From assembly GCA_021151695.1 (NCBI GenBank), contig JAGKWU010000001.1:539269-603268 (forward strand): DNA of 64,000 nucleotides, given 5' to 3'. Of the stretch, positions 7,640 through 16,738 are shown one piece after another. The notes under the pieces were generated by a model. That model did no database searches. It was not told where the DNA came from and saw only the letters and a list, made by a program, of their open reading frames with translations. Source of the stretch: Cellvibrionaceae bacterium (lineage in GTDB: Bacteria > Pseudomonadota > Gammaproteobacteria > Pseudomonadales > Cellvibrionaceae). A program made the translations under genes and the position numbers. Positions within the stretch are counted from its first letter, which is position 1, and every line of letters begins with the position of its first letter.

Positions 7640-9703
7640 CTAGTTTACCCACTGTTCAAAGTTATCAATCAACTTATTGATTTCCCGATCAATAAGATCA
7701 CCGCTATCAATAATTAAATACATACGTTGTTCGTATTCGTTAATTGCATTATCAAGAATCACCGCGCCGCTGCCTTCCAGGCTCAGCAAATTATATGATT
7801 TGCGCAGCTCAGCCATAAATTTGGTAAATGCCCGTTTATTTTCCTCCAGCTGATACACATACTGGATATTTAAATCGCCCAATTGAGATTTGGTGGAAGC
7901 AACCCAGCCGTCCATTTTTTGCCCCACGCCGGAATCCTGCTGACCGGCATCCAACTGAACAAGGTATCTATCAACCAACTTCACGAGTAGCTGCAAAAAG
8001 GTTTCATGCAGGGCTCGCTGGCCGTCCTGGGGAGAAGCCTGTATCAAACTCATGTGTTCACTGGATAACAAGGTATTATCGTCAATATAAAAAACCGGCT
8101 CTTTTATGGCATAGGAACGAGTAAGCTCGCGTGTATTTTCAGCAAACAAGCCCTCGGGAAAATACTCAAAGGCGCCAAGCTTTGAACGCAAATGAAAACC
8201 CGCTGGCGCTTGAAACTCACCCAGAAAACGCGCCACAGCATCGGCGATACCTTGCAGATCAGTTTGCTGAAAAACGTCCTGCATTAACTGATTAAGCCCA
8301 TGGGACTGACGATATTGGAAAATAATATTTTCCATTTCCTTGGCCATGGCCTCCAATTCCTGGGCTGCAAGCAGATTGCCAGCCTCGGCAGCCTCCTCAT
8401 CAAACTCTATATCATCATCAGCTCCGTCAAGTGCCGCCTCATACTCGTGATCATCTTGCTGCTCCCCTTCGCGCTCGCGCAATTGAGAATAGAGACTATC
8501 CACCTGGCTCTCCAGAGTCTCTATACAGTTTTGGCAATCCACTACCAAGCGCTCCAAGCGACTGACATCCGCCTCTTTGGCTTTGCGGGTCTCCTCATCA
8601 TCCACTGTTAAAATTGATTCCCGCAACAGATTAATTTCTCGCTCCAGATTAACAATCAACTCGCGCTGCATACGGTTGTTTTCACGCAGCTGGGCAATTT
8701 CATTCATTACGCGCTGGCGCTCAACCATTTCATTCGTTCGTGCATTGCTGGAACTATCACCGGCAAATTGGCCGGCGCGTTTTTTGGCATCATGCAACTC
8801 GCGTTGCAAATTCATAATGTACTGATCCGATTTAATCAGCTCCTGCTCCATTTGCTTGAGCGATTGTTCCATTTTTTGGCGTGCTGCCGGGGGCATATGC
8901 GCTTGATGATTGTTGAGTTCATCAAAGATTGCACGCAAGGCTTTGGCCTTTTGTCCTGACAACTGTGCAATAGAATCCATCTGCGCATCGGTGTTGCTCC
9001 AGCCATCAGGAGATGCCACTTTCCCCACAGCATCTGCGCCGGCAGCCTGAAGGCTGGCGATGAGTTTTTGCAAATTATTGATAGTGGTGCGACTTTCGCG
9101 CTGAAAAGCTTCCAATTGTTTTTGTCGGCGATGGGCCTGATCCAAACGGCGCTGCAGTGTTTTATTTTCAGTTTCAAAAGGTTTTAGAGCATCGATTCGC
9201 TCCTGCAACAGGCGCACACGATTATTACGCACAGCCTGGCGCTGGCTGGTTTGGCGGCTGAACCAACGGATAATATCGGCCAACTTGCGTTCGAACAAAT
9301 TCCACCCGGCATGGGTTAAACCGCGTTCTTCAAATACTTCTTTTTCTGCGGTGAGATACAGAAAGCGTAACGCTGCCACCTTGGCGCTGAATGCTTCATT
9401 GGGTTCAATTTTAGGGATTTTAGCTTGGGTGTGTTTTTCGTAACGGGCTTGCGAATCACTGAGGTTGCGCGCAAAAAAATCTGCCAGGCTAACATTGGCG
9501 CCAACACTATTTGACGGGTAATGATTGGCGGATTTTTCCTTGAATTCTTTTTCTCGTTCTTCACTGGCAACTTTGAATTGCTGAAACTTTTCCAGCATCA
9601 GTTTTATAAACTTTTTTTGTCGCCTGATATGGCCAACCATAAACCCCATTACTACCAGCAGTATCAGTAGTACCTCTGCAAGAATAATGAGGGTTAGGTC
9701 CAT
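7640..9703 (-). CDS. Large membrane-anchored coiled-coil protein of unknown function
   Basis: A 687-residue protein. Residues 4-25 form an N-terminal membrane helix, followed by a basic stretch, which suggests that the rest faces the cytoplasm. Residues about 165-430 are long heptad-rich coiled coil with many Glu, Gln, Arg and Leu, broken by an acidic patch around 430-455 (DGADDDIEFDEEAAE). The region from about 455 to the end appears globular and ends in a further helical bundle. The C-terminal domain loosely recalls a GAF-like sensor fold (weak inference). No catalytic motif is visible. It is convergent with ybaK and its 3' end is 8 bp from the ybaK stop. It could be a structural, polar-localisation or signalling scaffold. 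Confidence 0.75.
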   Translation of the reverse strand: MDLTLIILAEVLLILLVVMGFMVGHIRRQKKFIKLMLEKFQQFKVASEEREKEFKEKSANHYPSNSVGANVSLADFFARNLSDSQARYEKHTQAKIPKIEPNEAFSAKVAALRFLYLTAEKEVFEERGLTHAGWNLFERKLADIIRWFSRQTSQRQAVRNNRVRLLQERIDALKPFETENKTLQRRLDQAHRRQKQLEAFQRESRTTINNLQKLIASLQAAGADAVGKVASPDGWSNTDAQMDSIAQLSGQKAKALRAIFDELNNHQAHMPPAARQKMEQSLKQMEQELIKSDQYIMNLQRELHDAKKRAGQFAGDSSSNARTNEMVERQRVMNEIAQLRENNRMQRELIVNLEREINLLRESILTVDDEETRKAKEADVSRLERLVVDCQNCIETLESQVDSLYSQLREREGEQQDDHEYEAALDGADDDIEFDEEAAEAGNLLAAQELEAMAKEMENIIFQYRQSHGLNQLMQDVFQQTDLQGIADAVARFLGEFQAPAGFHLRSKLGAFEYFPEGLFAENTRELTRSYAIKEPVFYIDDNTLLSSEHMSLIQASPQDGQRALHETFLQLLVKLVDRYLVQLDAGQQDSGVGQKMDGWVASTKSQLGDLNIQYVYQLEENKRAFTKFMAELRKSYNLLSLEGSGAVILDNAINEYEQRMYLIIDSGDLIDREINKLIDNFEQWVN

Positions 9704-9814
9704 AGATCCTTTTCCGCGGCCGAAATTACAAGTGCAGGTGAGATTAATTCAAGCCTAGCACAAGCTCGCTGCGGTTCCGTTCATAAATCCGCCAAAAACA
9801 AATTTACGCGCATA

Positions 9815-9846
9815 AAAAAACCACCGACGATGCGGTGGTTTTTTAG
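9815..9846 (-). terminator. Terminator after mdh
   Basis: CCACCG, six bases, CGGTGG, flanked by A-run on one side and T-run on the other, so the hairpin could work in both directions. It lies just past the mdh stop. Confidence 0.82.
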
Positions 9847-9863
9847 CGAAGCTCTAGAAGAAA

Positions 9864-10847
9864 TTAGTTTGGCAGCAAATCAGCTACAGCATCACGCTCT
9901 TCTTGCAATTCTTTCTCAGTGGCTTGCATTTTGCCGCGCGAGAATTCGTTGATTTCCAAGCCTTGAACGATTTCCCAATCACCGTTTTTGCATACAACAG
10001 GGAAAGAGTAGATCAGGCCTTTTTCGATGCCATAAGAACCATCGCTGTATACGCCCATGCTCACCCAATCATTGGCTGGAGTGCCCAGAGCCCAATCGCG
10101 GATGTGGTTGGCAGCAGCGTTAGCAGCAGAAGCAGCGGAGGAAGCACCGCGAGCAGCAATAATCGCAGCACCACGTTGTTGTACGGTTGGGATGTAATCC
10201 GCTTCGTACCAAGCTTGGTCAACCAGGCTCAGTGCTGGCTTGCCGTTTACCAAGGTGTTGTGCAGGTCTGGATATTGGGTAGAAGAGTGGTTACCCCAGA
10301 TCAGCGCTTTGGTGATGTCGTTTACGCTGGTACCAGTTTTGGTCGCCAGCTGTGACAGGGCGCGGTTGTGGTCCAGACGAGTCATTGCAGTGAACTGACG
10401 TGGGTTGATGTCCGGCGCATTGCGTTGGGCAATCAGGGCGTTGGTGTTAGCTGGGTTGCCTACTACCAATACTTTGATGTTGCGTGAAGCGTGGTCGTTA
10501 ATCGCTTTACCTTGTACAGAGAAGATAGCGGCGTTGGCAGCCAGCAGATCTTTACGCTCCATACCTGGGCCACGTGGACGTGCACCTACCAGCAGAGCGT
10601 AATCTGAATCTTTGAAAGCAACGTTTGCATCGTCAGTGGTAACAATGCCGGCCAGCAATGGGAAGGCGCAATCGTCCAATTCCATAGCCACACCTTGCAG
10701 AGCTTTAAGTGCCGGGGTGATCTCCAACAATTGCAGGATTACTGGTTGATCTTTGCCCAACATGTCGCCAGCGGCGATGCGGAACAGTAAGGAATAGCTG
10801 ATTTGGCCAGCGGCGCCAGTGACGGTAACTCTAACGGGTGCTTTCAC
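9864..10847 (-). CDS. mdh: Malate dehydrogenase
   Basis: NAD-dependent malate dehydrogenase of the TCA cycle, oxidising malate to oxaloacetate in the cytoplasm. It is 327 residues, the usual length of this MDH type. The Rossmann loop TGAAGQI is at about residues 10-16, the substrate-binding arginines are in ARPRGPGMERKDLL, and the catalytic His is in IWGNHSSTQYPD. The start is taken as GTG at 10847 because GGAG lies seven bases upstream and the protein then begins MKAPVRVTVTG as relatives do; a start at 10880 would add eleven unlikely residues. It is a single-gene unit followed by a strong hairpin. Confidence 0.96.
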   Translation of the reverse strand: MKAPVRVTVTGAAGQISYSLLFRIAAGDMLGKDQPVILQLLEITPALKALQGVAMELDDCAFPLLAGIVTTDDANVAFKDSDYALLVGARPRGPGMERKDLLAANAAIFSVQGKAINDHASRNIKVLVVGNPANTNALIAQRNAPDINPRQFTAMTRLDHNRALSQLATKTGTSVNDITKALIWGNHSSTQYPDLHNTLVNGKPALSLVDQAWYEADYIPTVQQRGAAIIAARGASSAASAANAAANHIRDWALGTPANDWVSMGVYSDGSYGIEKGLIYSFPVVCKNGDWEIVQGLEINEFSRGKMQATEKELQEERDAVADLLPN

Positions 10848-11215
10848 AGTGAGACTCCATTTGCGGGTGGTATGGGACAAAACAAGGATTATTCGGCATT
10901 GTGTGCCTGTATTTGTCCGAATTGCGTGGACGGGCCAGCATTATAGTGATTTGAGCGGAAATTTCACCCTGTTTCGCATTTGAGCGTCAACCGCCTCAAC
11001 CGCTTTTCGTTTGCGCTAACCAGCTAACAGAGCACCAAAATCAGGCGTGATAGATTCCACCTTCGAACCTGGTCAGGGCTTGCCCCCAAACGATCGCATT
11101 ACTCTACGCCAGTTTGTGCAAACTGGCCGCCGGGGAATAAAACTTGCTGGGATTTTAACGGTACCTGCAAAAATCCATCTGCTGATTGCCATCGGAACAA
11201 GGAGATTGAATCCGT
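10848..11215. other. Intergenic region between mdh and an acyltransferase gene
   Basis: This 368-bp gap between divergent genes should hold both promoters. The only clear structure is a 20-bp palindrome at 11108-11127. No ORF here looks like a gene. Confidence 0.5.
11108..11127. promoter_or_regulatory. Perfect 20-bp palindrome, candidate operator
   Basis: GCCAGTTTG, two bases, CAAACTGGC: perfect 9-bp arms about 90 bp upstream of the acyltransferase start. The size and symmetry fit a dimeric repressor site (TetR, LacI or GntR type). A structural hairpin is the alternative. Confidence 0.45.
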
Positions 11216-12289
11216 ATGATTCTTGCAACTGAAAAACCCAAGCGCTTTTATGCGCTCGACGCCATTCGTGGCTTGGCAGCATTGGCCGTTGTTCTCTACC
11301 ACTACACCCAGCACAACAACCTCGATTGGCTACACGGTGCCTGGGTGGCGGTGGATATATTTTTTATTTTGTCCGGTTTTGTGCTTATGCATAGCTACAG
11401 CAAAAAGGTGGCACAAGGAATGAGCTTTGCGCAATTCAGCCAATCGCGGCTTGCTCGTCTTGGACCTATGTATCTCGTGGGATTAATACTCGGTATAGGC
11501 GCTGCGCTATTATCAATAAGCACTCACCCCGACAGTCCGATACAACCACACAACCTCGCCAAAGCCGCCAGTCTTAATTTGATATTACTGCCCTACTTCA
11601 ATCGCAACAATTGGCCGTTCGGCGCAGAGACTATCCACGGCACCGTTTTTCCGCTCAATGACCCCGCCTGGTCATTGTTTTTTGAGGCTTTCGTCAACCT
11701 GGTATTTTTTGCGTACCTCTATCGCTTTCGCAAAATTAATCTTGCCACCTGCGTTATATTGACGGGTCTGTTTTTTGTTGGGTTGACATTGTTTCTCCAT
11801 CAATTAAACCCCGGCGCGCGCGGCGATTTTTTCTGGCTGGGATTCCCACGTGTTTTATTTGAATTCTTTTTAGGCGTACTGATTTACGATCTCTATGATC
11901 GCTACCCAAAAATTCCGCTGCTCGCGTGTATTTTATTATTACTGGTAGTGAGTGCCGGATTCTTTTCAAACAAAGGCGCCGTCGCCTTGGTAAACGGTAT
12001 AATCCTGGCCCCCTTATTGATTGCTGTATTAGCCAAGGTTGCGGTTTCAGGAGCAGGAATTAATCTGTGTAAATGGCTGGGTGATATTTCCTATCCTTTA
12101 TATGTCACTCATTTTCCCGTGTATCGCCTGCTGTATGATTCGGACGTTATGGCGAATACATCACCTGTAGTGCAAACCTGTTGTTATGCAGCGATTGCGA
12201 TACTGCTGGCAGTGGTACTGGTCAAACTGGATGTTACTGTGAGAAGCGCGCTCGCCGCCAATCGGCTCGCCCGCTTGCAGAATGTTTAA
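11216..12289 (+). CDS. Acyltransferase family 3 membrane protein (second copy)
   Basis: A 357-residue acyl_transf_3 protein with about ten membrane helices. RFYALDAIRGLAALAVVLYHY and WVAVDIFFILSGFVL match the first two conserved blocks; NDPAWSLFFEAFVN is the third. It should acylate a surface or periplasmic glycan, but the substrate is unknown. It is clearly diverged from the copy at 5.4 kb and sits alone, facing a minus-strand dUTPase-like gene. Confidence 0.87.
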   Translation: MILATEKPKRFYALDAIRGLAALAVVLYHYTQHNNLDWLHGAWVAVDIFFILSGFVLMHSYSKKVAQGMSFAQFSQSRLARLGPMYLVGLILGIGAALLSISTHPDSPIQPHNLAKAASLNLILLPYFNRNNWPFGAETIHGTVFPLNDPAWSLFFEAFVNLVFFAYLYRFRKINLATCVILTGLFFVGLTLFLHQLNPGARGDFFWLGFPRVLFEFFLGVLIYDLYDRYPKIPLLACILLLLVVSAGFFSNKGAVALVNGIILAPLLIAVLAKVAVSGAGINLCKWLGDISYPLYVTHFPVYRLLYDSDVMANTSPVVQTCCYAAIAILLAVVLVKLDVTVRSALAANRLARLQNV

Positions 12290-12316
12290 TGCGAAATAAC
12301 TGAAAGCTGCTACGCA

Positions 12317-12934
12317 TCAAAGTGCGTAGCGGCGTTGCAACTCAGCGTAAAGCTCATCTTTAAATTCGGGCTTGCTGGCATCAAGACTTTGCGCCGCCTC
12401 AACCAAATGTTCGTTATCTTCGCGCCCATCGTGCCAATGTTTACGATAGCTGCCATCTTTATAGCCATGATCCTGGCGGAAGAAATTCAACAGGTTTTTA
12501 CCTACGTAACCGCGATAGAGTTGATCAAAACTCATATCGACACCCGCCATCAAGCGACCAAACAAACCAATGTGAAATTGGCGATCGCCCAAGGTTGCAG
12601 CCACAAATTTTTCGAGATCAAAACGAAAATCTTTTTCGTCGGTAGCGATAATTAACTGGTTTTGAATTTGCGCCGCAAGCAACTCGGGCTTAGCACCTGT
12701 CTGCAATAAAATACTCAAACCAAAGTGCCAGATATCAATCAGCTCCAGCGCAACTTGTTCTGTATCGGGTGATTGTTTTTTCCACCATTTCCAGCCGTAG
12801 TGATCCATCAACTCTGCACACTCAACCCAAATCGCGCGATACCACTCATAGCCCTGTTGTTGCCAATTGGCGTTAACTTTGGTGTTCATGCCGTTTTGCA
12901 ATTCCAGCATGATTTTAATTTGTTGTGGATTCAT
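12317..12934 (-). CDS. Dimeric-type dUTP diphosphatase-like protein
   Basis: A 205-residue all-alpha NTP pyrophosphatase of the dimeric dUTPase (dUTPase_2) family, expected to hydrolyse dUTP to dUMP and pyrophosphate. The metal-binding carboxylates fit the pattern: WVECAELMDHYGWKWWKK supplies the first pair and ELIDIWHF the second. It is not the trimeric Dut fold. It precedes tatD on the same strand only loosely: tatD ends upstream at 12978, leaving 43 bp, so the two may be cotranscribed. Confidence 0.85.
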   Translation of the reverse strand: MNPQQIKIMLELQNGMNTKVNANWQQQGYEWYRAIWVECAELMDHYGWKWWKKQSPDTEQVALELIDIWHFGLSILLQTGAKPELLAAQIQNQLIIATDEKDFRFDLEKFVAATLGDRQFHIGLFGRLMAGVDMSFDQLYRGYVGKNLLNFFRQDHGYKDGSYRKHWHDGREDNEHLVEAAQSLDASKPEFKDELYAELQRRYAL

Positions 12935-12977
12935 GGTGTTCTCTTATCAGTAATCGGCAAGCAGCCATTAAATGAAA

Positions 12978-13769
12978 TCAGGAAGGAAGATATTGTTTCG
13001 CCTTGCTAAACAGGCGATAGAAGTTCTCGCAGGTATGTTCGCCCAGTTTTTCGATACTCATGCCCTTTAAATCAGCCACAAACTGCGCCACCTCGCGCAC
13101 ATATTTGGGTTCGTTGGGTTTGCCGCGATAGGGAATCGGTGCGAGATAAGGTGAATCCGTTTCTATCAATAATCGATCAATGGGCATATTGCGCACCACA
13201 TCGCGGATTTGCTCGGCATTTTTAAAGGTCACTATGCCAGAAATGGAAATGTAGTAATTCAAATCCAGTGCGGCTTTGGCCATTTCCCAATCCTCGGTGA
13301 AGCAATGCAATACGCCACTGGATTCAAGGCTGCCGTGCTCCTTGATTAATGCGAGCGTATCGGCCTTGGCTTCACGCGTATGAACAACCACTGGCAGGCC
13401 AATTTTTTTACCCACCTGCAAATGCATTGCAAAACTCTCGTGCTGCAGCGCTTTGCTTTCGGTCTCGTAGTGATAATCCAGTCCGGTTTCACCCAGCGCC
13501 ACAACTTTATCCTGCGATGCCCATTGCAGTAACTGTTCAGCCGTTGCGGCGCCCTCTTTTACATCACAAGGATGGACACCTACCGAGGCCACAACACAGG
13601 GGTGGGCCTGGGCTATATCGATGACAGTTTGGATATTTTCCAGGCTAATGCCTATACATAGCATCTGCTGGATGCCGCGCTCGTTAGCGGCGGCTATAGC
13701 TTCGGCAAGGCTGCCGTTGTAGCGGTCGAGATTGATACGGTCGAGGTGGCAGTGGGAGTCAATTAGCAT
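12978..13769 (-). CDS. TatD-family metal-dependent hydrolase
   Basis: A 263-residue TIM-barrel TatD-family nuclease/deoxyribonuclease. It starts MLIDSHCHLD, which carries the HxH metal site, and has GETGLDYH, VVHTREA, LHCFTED and LLIETDSPYLAP in the order expected. Relatives are 3'-5' exonucleases acting on DNA or RNA. It follows holB and pilZ in the order seen in Pseudomonas, but a hairpin terminator separates it from pilZ. Confidence 0.92.
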   Translation of the reverse strand: MLIDSHCHLDRINLDRYNGSLAEAIAAANERGIQQMLCIGISLENIQTVIDIAQAHPCVVASVGVHPCDVKEGAATAEQLLQWASQDKVVALGETGLDYHYETESKALQHESFAMHLQVGKKIGLPVVVHTREAKADTLALIKEHGSLESSGVLHCFTEDWEMAKAALDLNYYISISGIVTFKNAEQIRDVVRNMPIDRLLIETDSPYLAPIPYRGKPNEPKYVREVAQFVADLKGMSIEKLGEHTCENFYRLFSKAKQYLPS

Positions 13770-13789
13770 ATAAACGTTACGCTGAAAAA

Positions 13790-13812
13790 AATGAAGGCGC
13801 GATAAACGCGCC
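13790..13812 (-). terminator. Terminator between pilZ and tatD
   Basis: On the minus strand GGCGCG, five bases, CGCGCC, then TTCATTTTTTT. It should end the holB-pilZ transcript. Confidence 0.75.
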
Positions 13813-13838
13813 CTCTGGATGCAATGTTGTTGCGGATT

Positions 13839-14192
13839 TTACATGGTATGGGTCGGCTTGTCTGAACTCAAAGAACCGGCCAGGTAGTTTTCAATCTTGG
13901 TAATTGCCGTATTGTCCTGATCGGTAAACTGCACACCTATACCGGCCGCGCGGTTGCCTTGTGCGCCGCGTGGTGTAACCCAGATAACCTTGCCAGCCAC
14001 GGGAATCTTTTCCGGTTCTTCCATCAGGCTCAACAACATAAAAACTTCATCACCTAGCTTGTAACTCTTACCGGTAGGAATAAACATACCGCCGTTTTTT
14101 ACAAAGGGCATATAAGCGGCATAGAGCACCGCTTTGTCTTTAATCGTGAGTGAAAGTATGCCGTTGCGGGCACCACCACCTATCGCTTGCAT
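13839..14192 (-). CDS. pilZ: PilZ-type type IV pilus assembly protein
   Basis: A 117-residue PilZ-domain protein like the founding PilZ of Pseudomonas, needed for type IV pilus assembly. It lacks the usual N-terminal RxxxR of c-di-GMP-binding PilZ domains, as founding PilZ proteins do, so it probably acts through protein contacts with the pilus machinery. The fold is indicated by LSLTIKDKAVLYAAYMPF, GKSYKLGDEVFMLLSLM and GIGVQFTD. It sits directly after holB as in pseudomonads. Confidence 0.88.
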   Translation of the reverse strand: MQAIGGGARNGILSLTIKDKAVLYAAYMPFVKNGGMFIPTGKSYKLGDEVFMLLSLMEEPEKIPVAGKVIWVTPRGAQGNRAAGIGVQFTDQDNTAITKIENYLAGSLSSDKPTHTM

Positions 14193-14323
14193 AAGGTTAT
14201 CCGTCCGAATTCGCTAGACCGAAACATAATCTATCAGTCTAGACCTGTCCAGTCACAATGAAAGTCTTTGATGGTGCTTTATTATTTTATGCTGTTGATT
14301 CTTTATTTGGCACTGCGTTTTCT

Positions 14324-15325
14324 TTATTTGGCGCTGCGCAATAAGGCCCCCCAATCCAACAACATCTCTTCCAATAGCAGCTGCTTATTAGGGTTGGCAT
14401 TACTTAATAGCTGGCGCTTGGAGACTAGCAGCTTTTCCAGATAGCGATGTAGGAGTACAGGGGGGATTTTGGCCAGACGATCGCGAAAATCCTGCGGTAG
14501 CTGGTTAATCAATACCTGCTCCGCCCCAACTTGCCAACGCACCACAGAATGCAGCCAGACAAGGAACCACTCCACCAGAGCAATTACGTCTTCTTTTTGC
14601 CACTGGGCCGCCACCTCTATGGCCGAAATCTGACCGGAACTCAAGCGCACCAGACTCAGCATCCAGTTGTCACGACGCTCAAGGGCATCAGTTTCCAGGT
14701 AAGCCAAGGCAGTGAGCGGAGCGCCGCCAGCGGCCTCCATCAATTTTTCCACCGGTGTGGTATTTCCGCCCATCAGCGGCCTGAGCCAATGGATGACTTG
14801 TTCGCTACCCGGGGTAGCCATCAGGCGCATTTGGCAACGACTGCGAATGGTGGGTAATACCGCACTGGGTGTATGGCAAACAAGCACCAGCAACGTGTTT
14901 GCGGCAGGTTCTTCCAGGGATTTAAGCAGTGCGTTGGCGGCGTTGGTGTTCATGGCTTCCGCTGGTTCCAGCACAACGACCTTATAGCCACCTTGCTGGG
15001 CAGTTTTACCCAAATCCTCAATCAGTGAACGTACCTGATCAACTTTGATGGCCTTTGCACCCTCCTCCGGCTCCAGCACAATAAAATCCGGATGGTTCTG
15101 TGCCTTATTGAGCAGGCAGCCGCGACATTTGCAGCAAGGGGTGCCTTCCACTGGAGCAAGACATAACAGGAGTTGCCCCAATGCCTCAGCCAGATGACGC
15201 TTGCCTATGCCTTTGGCGCCAGCAAACATGATGGCATGGGGTAACTTTTTACCCTGAATCTGCTGATTGAGCTGCTGCCACTCCTGCAATTGCCAGGGAT
15301 AAGGATGGGATGGAAAATCAGACAT
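14324..15325 (-). CDS. holB: DNA polymerase III subunit delta'
   Basis: The delta' subunit of the clamp-loader complex, 333 residues from the ATG at 15325. It has an AAA+ domain with a Walker A-like loop MFAGAKGIGKRHLA, four zinc-ligand cysteines in CCKCRGC and upstream, and the SRC-like motif IRSRCQ. A longer form starting at 15427 is open but its extra residues do not look like HolB; the shorter start begins MSDFPSHPYPW, typical of the family. It is followed by pilZ. tmk, usually adjacent, is about 1.4 kb upstream. Confidence 0.92.
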   Translation of the reverse strand: MSDFPSHPYPWQLQEWQQLNQQIQGKKLPHAIMFAGAKGIGKRHLAEALGQLLLCLAPVEGTPCCKCRGCLLNKAQNHPDFIVLEPEEGAKAIKVDQVRSLIEDLGKTAQQGGYKVVVLEPAEAMNTNAANALLKSLEEPAANTLLVLVCHTPSAVLPTIRSRCQMRLMATPGSEQVIHWLRPLMGGNTTPVEKLMEAAGGAPLTALAYLETDALERRDNWMLSLVRLSSGQISAIEVAAQWQKEDVIALVEWFLVWLHSVVRWQVGAEQVLINQLPQDFRDRLAKIPPVLLHRYLEKLLVSKRQLLSNANPNKQLLLEEMLLDWGALLRSAK

Positions 15326-15512
15326 AGGCGAACCCGCAATTTCGAGGGGCGTCAGCTTAACAATCCCGCCTTCTGCAAACAACCTGACCTGCCTCGGCAA
15401 ACAAGCGGACCCGTTTTCGGCAAACAAGAGTAGCTGCTTAGCAATTTATCGACGGATTTGCGATAATCGCCGCCCTTTTCTACAGCTCCGCGTTAGCGTA
15501 TTAGCAATCCCC

Positions 15513-16151
15513 ATGAATGATTTTGGCCTGGACATACTTCATCTCGATGAAGATCTTTTAATTTGTAACAAACCCGCTGGCCTGCTCACAGTGCCGGGCA
15601 AAGGCCCCGATAAACAGGATTGCCTGATAAACCGCGCGCTTAAGTTCAACCCTAACGCACGTGTTGTGCACAGGCTCGACCAAGGGACATCGGGAATTGT
15701 GATGTTTCCGCTGAACTATATGAGCCTGAAAATCCTCACCAAGCAGTTCGAGGCTAAAGGCATACACAAACGCTATGTAGCGGTAGTGTCGGGATTGGTT
15801 AAGGAAGATGAGGGAGAGGTGAATTTGCCGCTGATTTGCGACTGGCCGAATCGCCCGTTACAGAAAGTATGTTTCGAATCAGGCAAATCCGCACTTACCC
15901 TATATAAGGTGCTTGAACGGGATAGCGAGCGCAACTGCACTCGCGTATCACTGGAACCTGTCAGCGGCCGCACCCATCAACTGCGAGTGCATATGCTAAG
16001 CCTCGGCCACCCAATATTGGGCGACCAACTCTACTCCCCACCCGACATTCAATCCCAGGCGCCGCGTTTGCTCTTGCATGCACAGCACCTGGAGCTCACC
16101 CACCCTATCAAACGACATAAAATCCAAGTGGAGTGTCAGGCGGAGTTTTAA
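15513..16151 (+). CDS. rluA: RluA-family rRNA/tRNA pseudouridine synthase
   Basis: A 212-residue pseudouridine synthase lacking an S4 domain, most like RluA, which modifies 23S rRNA U746 and tRNA U32. The catalytic Asp56 is in VVHRLDQGTSG, followed by KRYVAVVSG and the late RTHQLRVHM block. Length and layout fit RluA. It is divergent from holB and convergent with the pilin gene; this pair interrupts the usual tmk-holB neighbourhood. RluA rather than another sub-family is an inference. Confidence 0.85.
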   Translation: MNDFGLDILHLDEDLLICNKPAGLLTVPGKGPDKQDCLINRALKFNPNARVVHRLDQGTSGIVMFPLNYMSLKILTKQFEAKGIHKRYVAVVSGLVKEDEGEVNLPLICDWPNRPLQKVCFESGKSALTLYKVLERDSERNCTRVSLEPVSGRTHQLRVHMLSLGHPILGDQLYSPPDIQSQAPRLLLHAQHLELTHPIKRHKIQVECQAEF

Positions 16152-16158
16152 CGCAGCC

Positions 16159-16581
16159 TTATTGACAACCGGTTAAGGTAATACCGTAATCAGGAGGCAA
16201 ATTGGCAGCAGCCTCTGTGTAAGTAGCCAGGCAATTGGCCATTACGCTTACCGTGGCTACGGTACCAGTATCGGATATGGTGTAATCCGGTGTTGTTAGC
16301 CCCGCCAGCGCCGCTATGCTTTCTGCACTGGGGTAACCATTGACGAAATCAACGGACACGCCTTCAAACGTTTGGGGATTAACCGTCGGATTAACCAGAT
16401 ATTTACCGTGTGCCATGGCAGCAGCTGATTTCATGGCACCCAGGGCGGCATTGGCTTTTGCAGCACGCGCATCCCCGGTTAAATCAACAAATTTGGGCAA
16501 GGCTACTGCCGCAAGAATACCAATAATGACAATAACGGCGATCAATTCAATTAACGTAAAACCGGTTTGCGCTTTTTTCAT
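16159..16581 (-). CDS. Type IV pilin-like (MshA-type) major pilin/pseudopilin
   Basis: A 140-residue pilin-like protein. The prepilin peptidase site is QTG/FTLIE, with Glu5 of the mature protein, followed by a hydrophobic helix. Two C-terminal cysteines, in ANCLATY and LTGC, could close a D-region loop. The pattern LPKFVDLTGDARAAKANAALGAMKSAAA is typical of MSHA-like pilins. It stands alone, without pilus assembly genes nearby. Confidence 0.85.
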   Translation of the reverse strand: MKKAQTGFTLIELIAVIVIIGILAAVALPKFVDLTGDARAAKANAALGAMKSAAAMAHGKYLVNPTVNPQTFEGVSVDFVNGYPSAESIAALAGLTTPDYTISDTGTVATVSVMANCLATYTEAAANLPPDYGITLTGCQ

Positions 16582-16738
16582 AGTTATCTATCCAGCCTGG
16601 CAGTCAAGAACATAACTGTTTCGCTTTACTTCTCGCAAAACAGTCACCTGATATTGACTCTAGTAGGGCATGGACAGATATGCAAACAAGCTTCAAAACT
16701 CTGCGGACTTATATCCTTCGCAAACCAAACGGTGCCCC

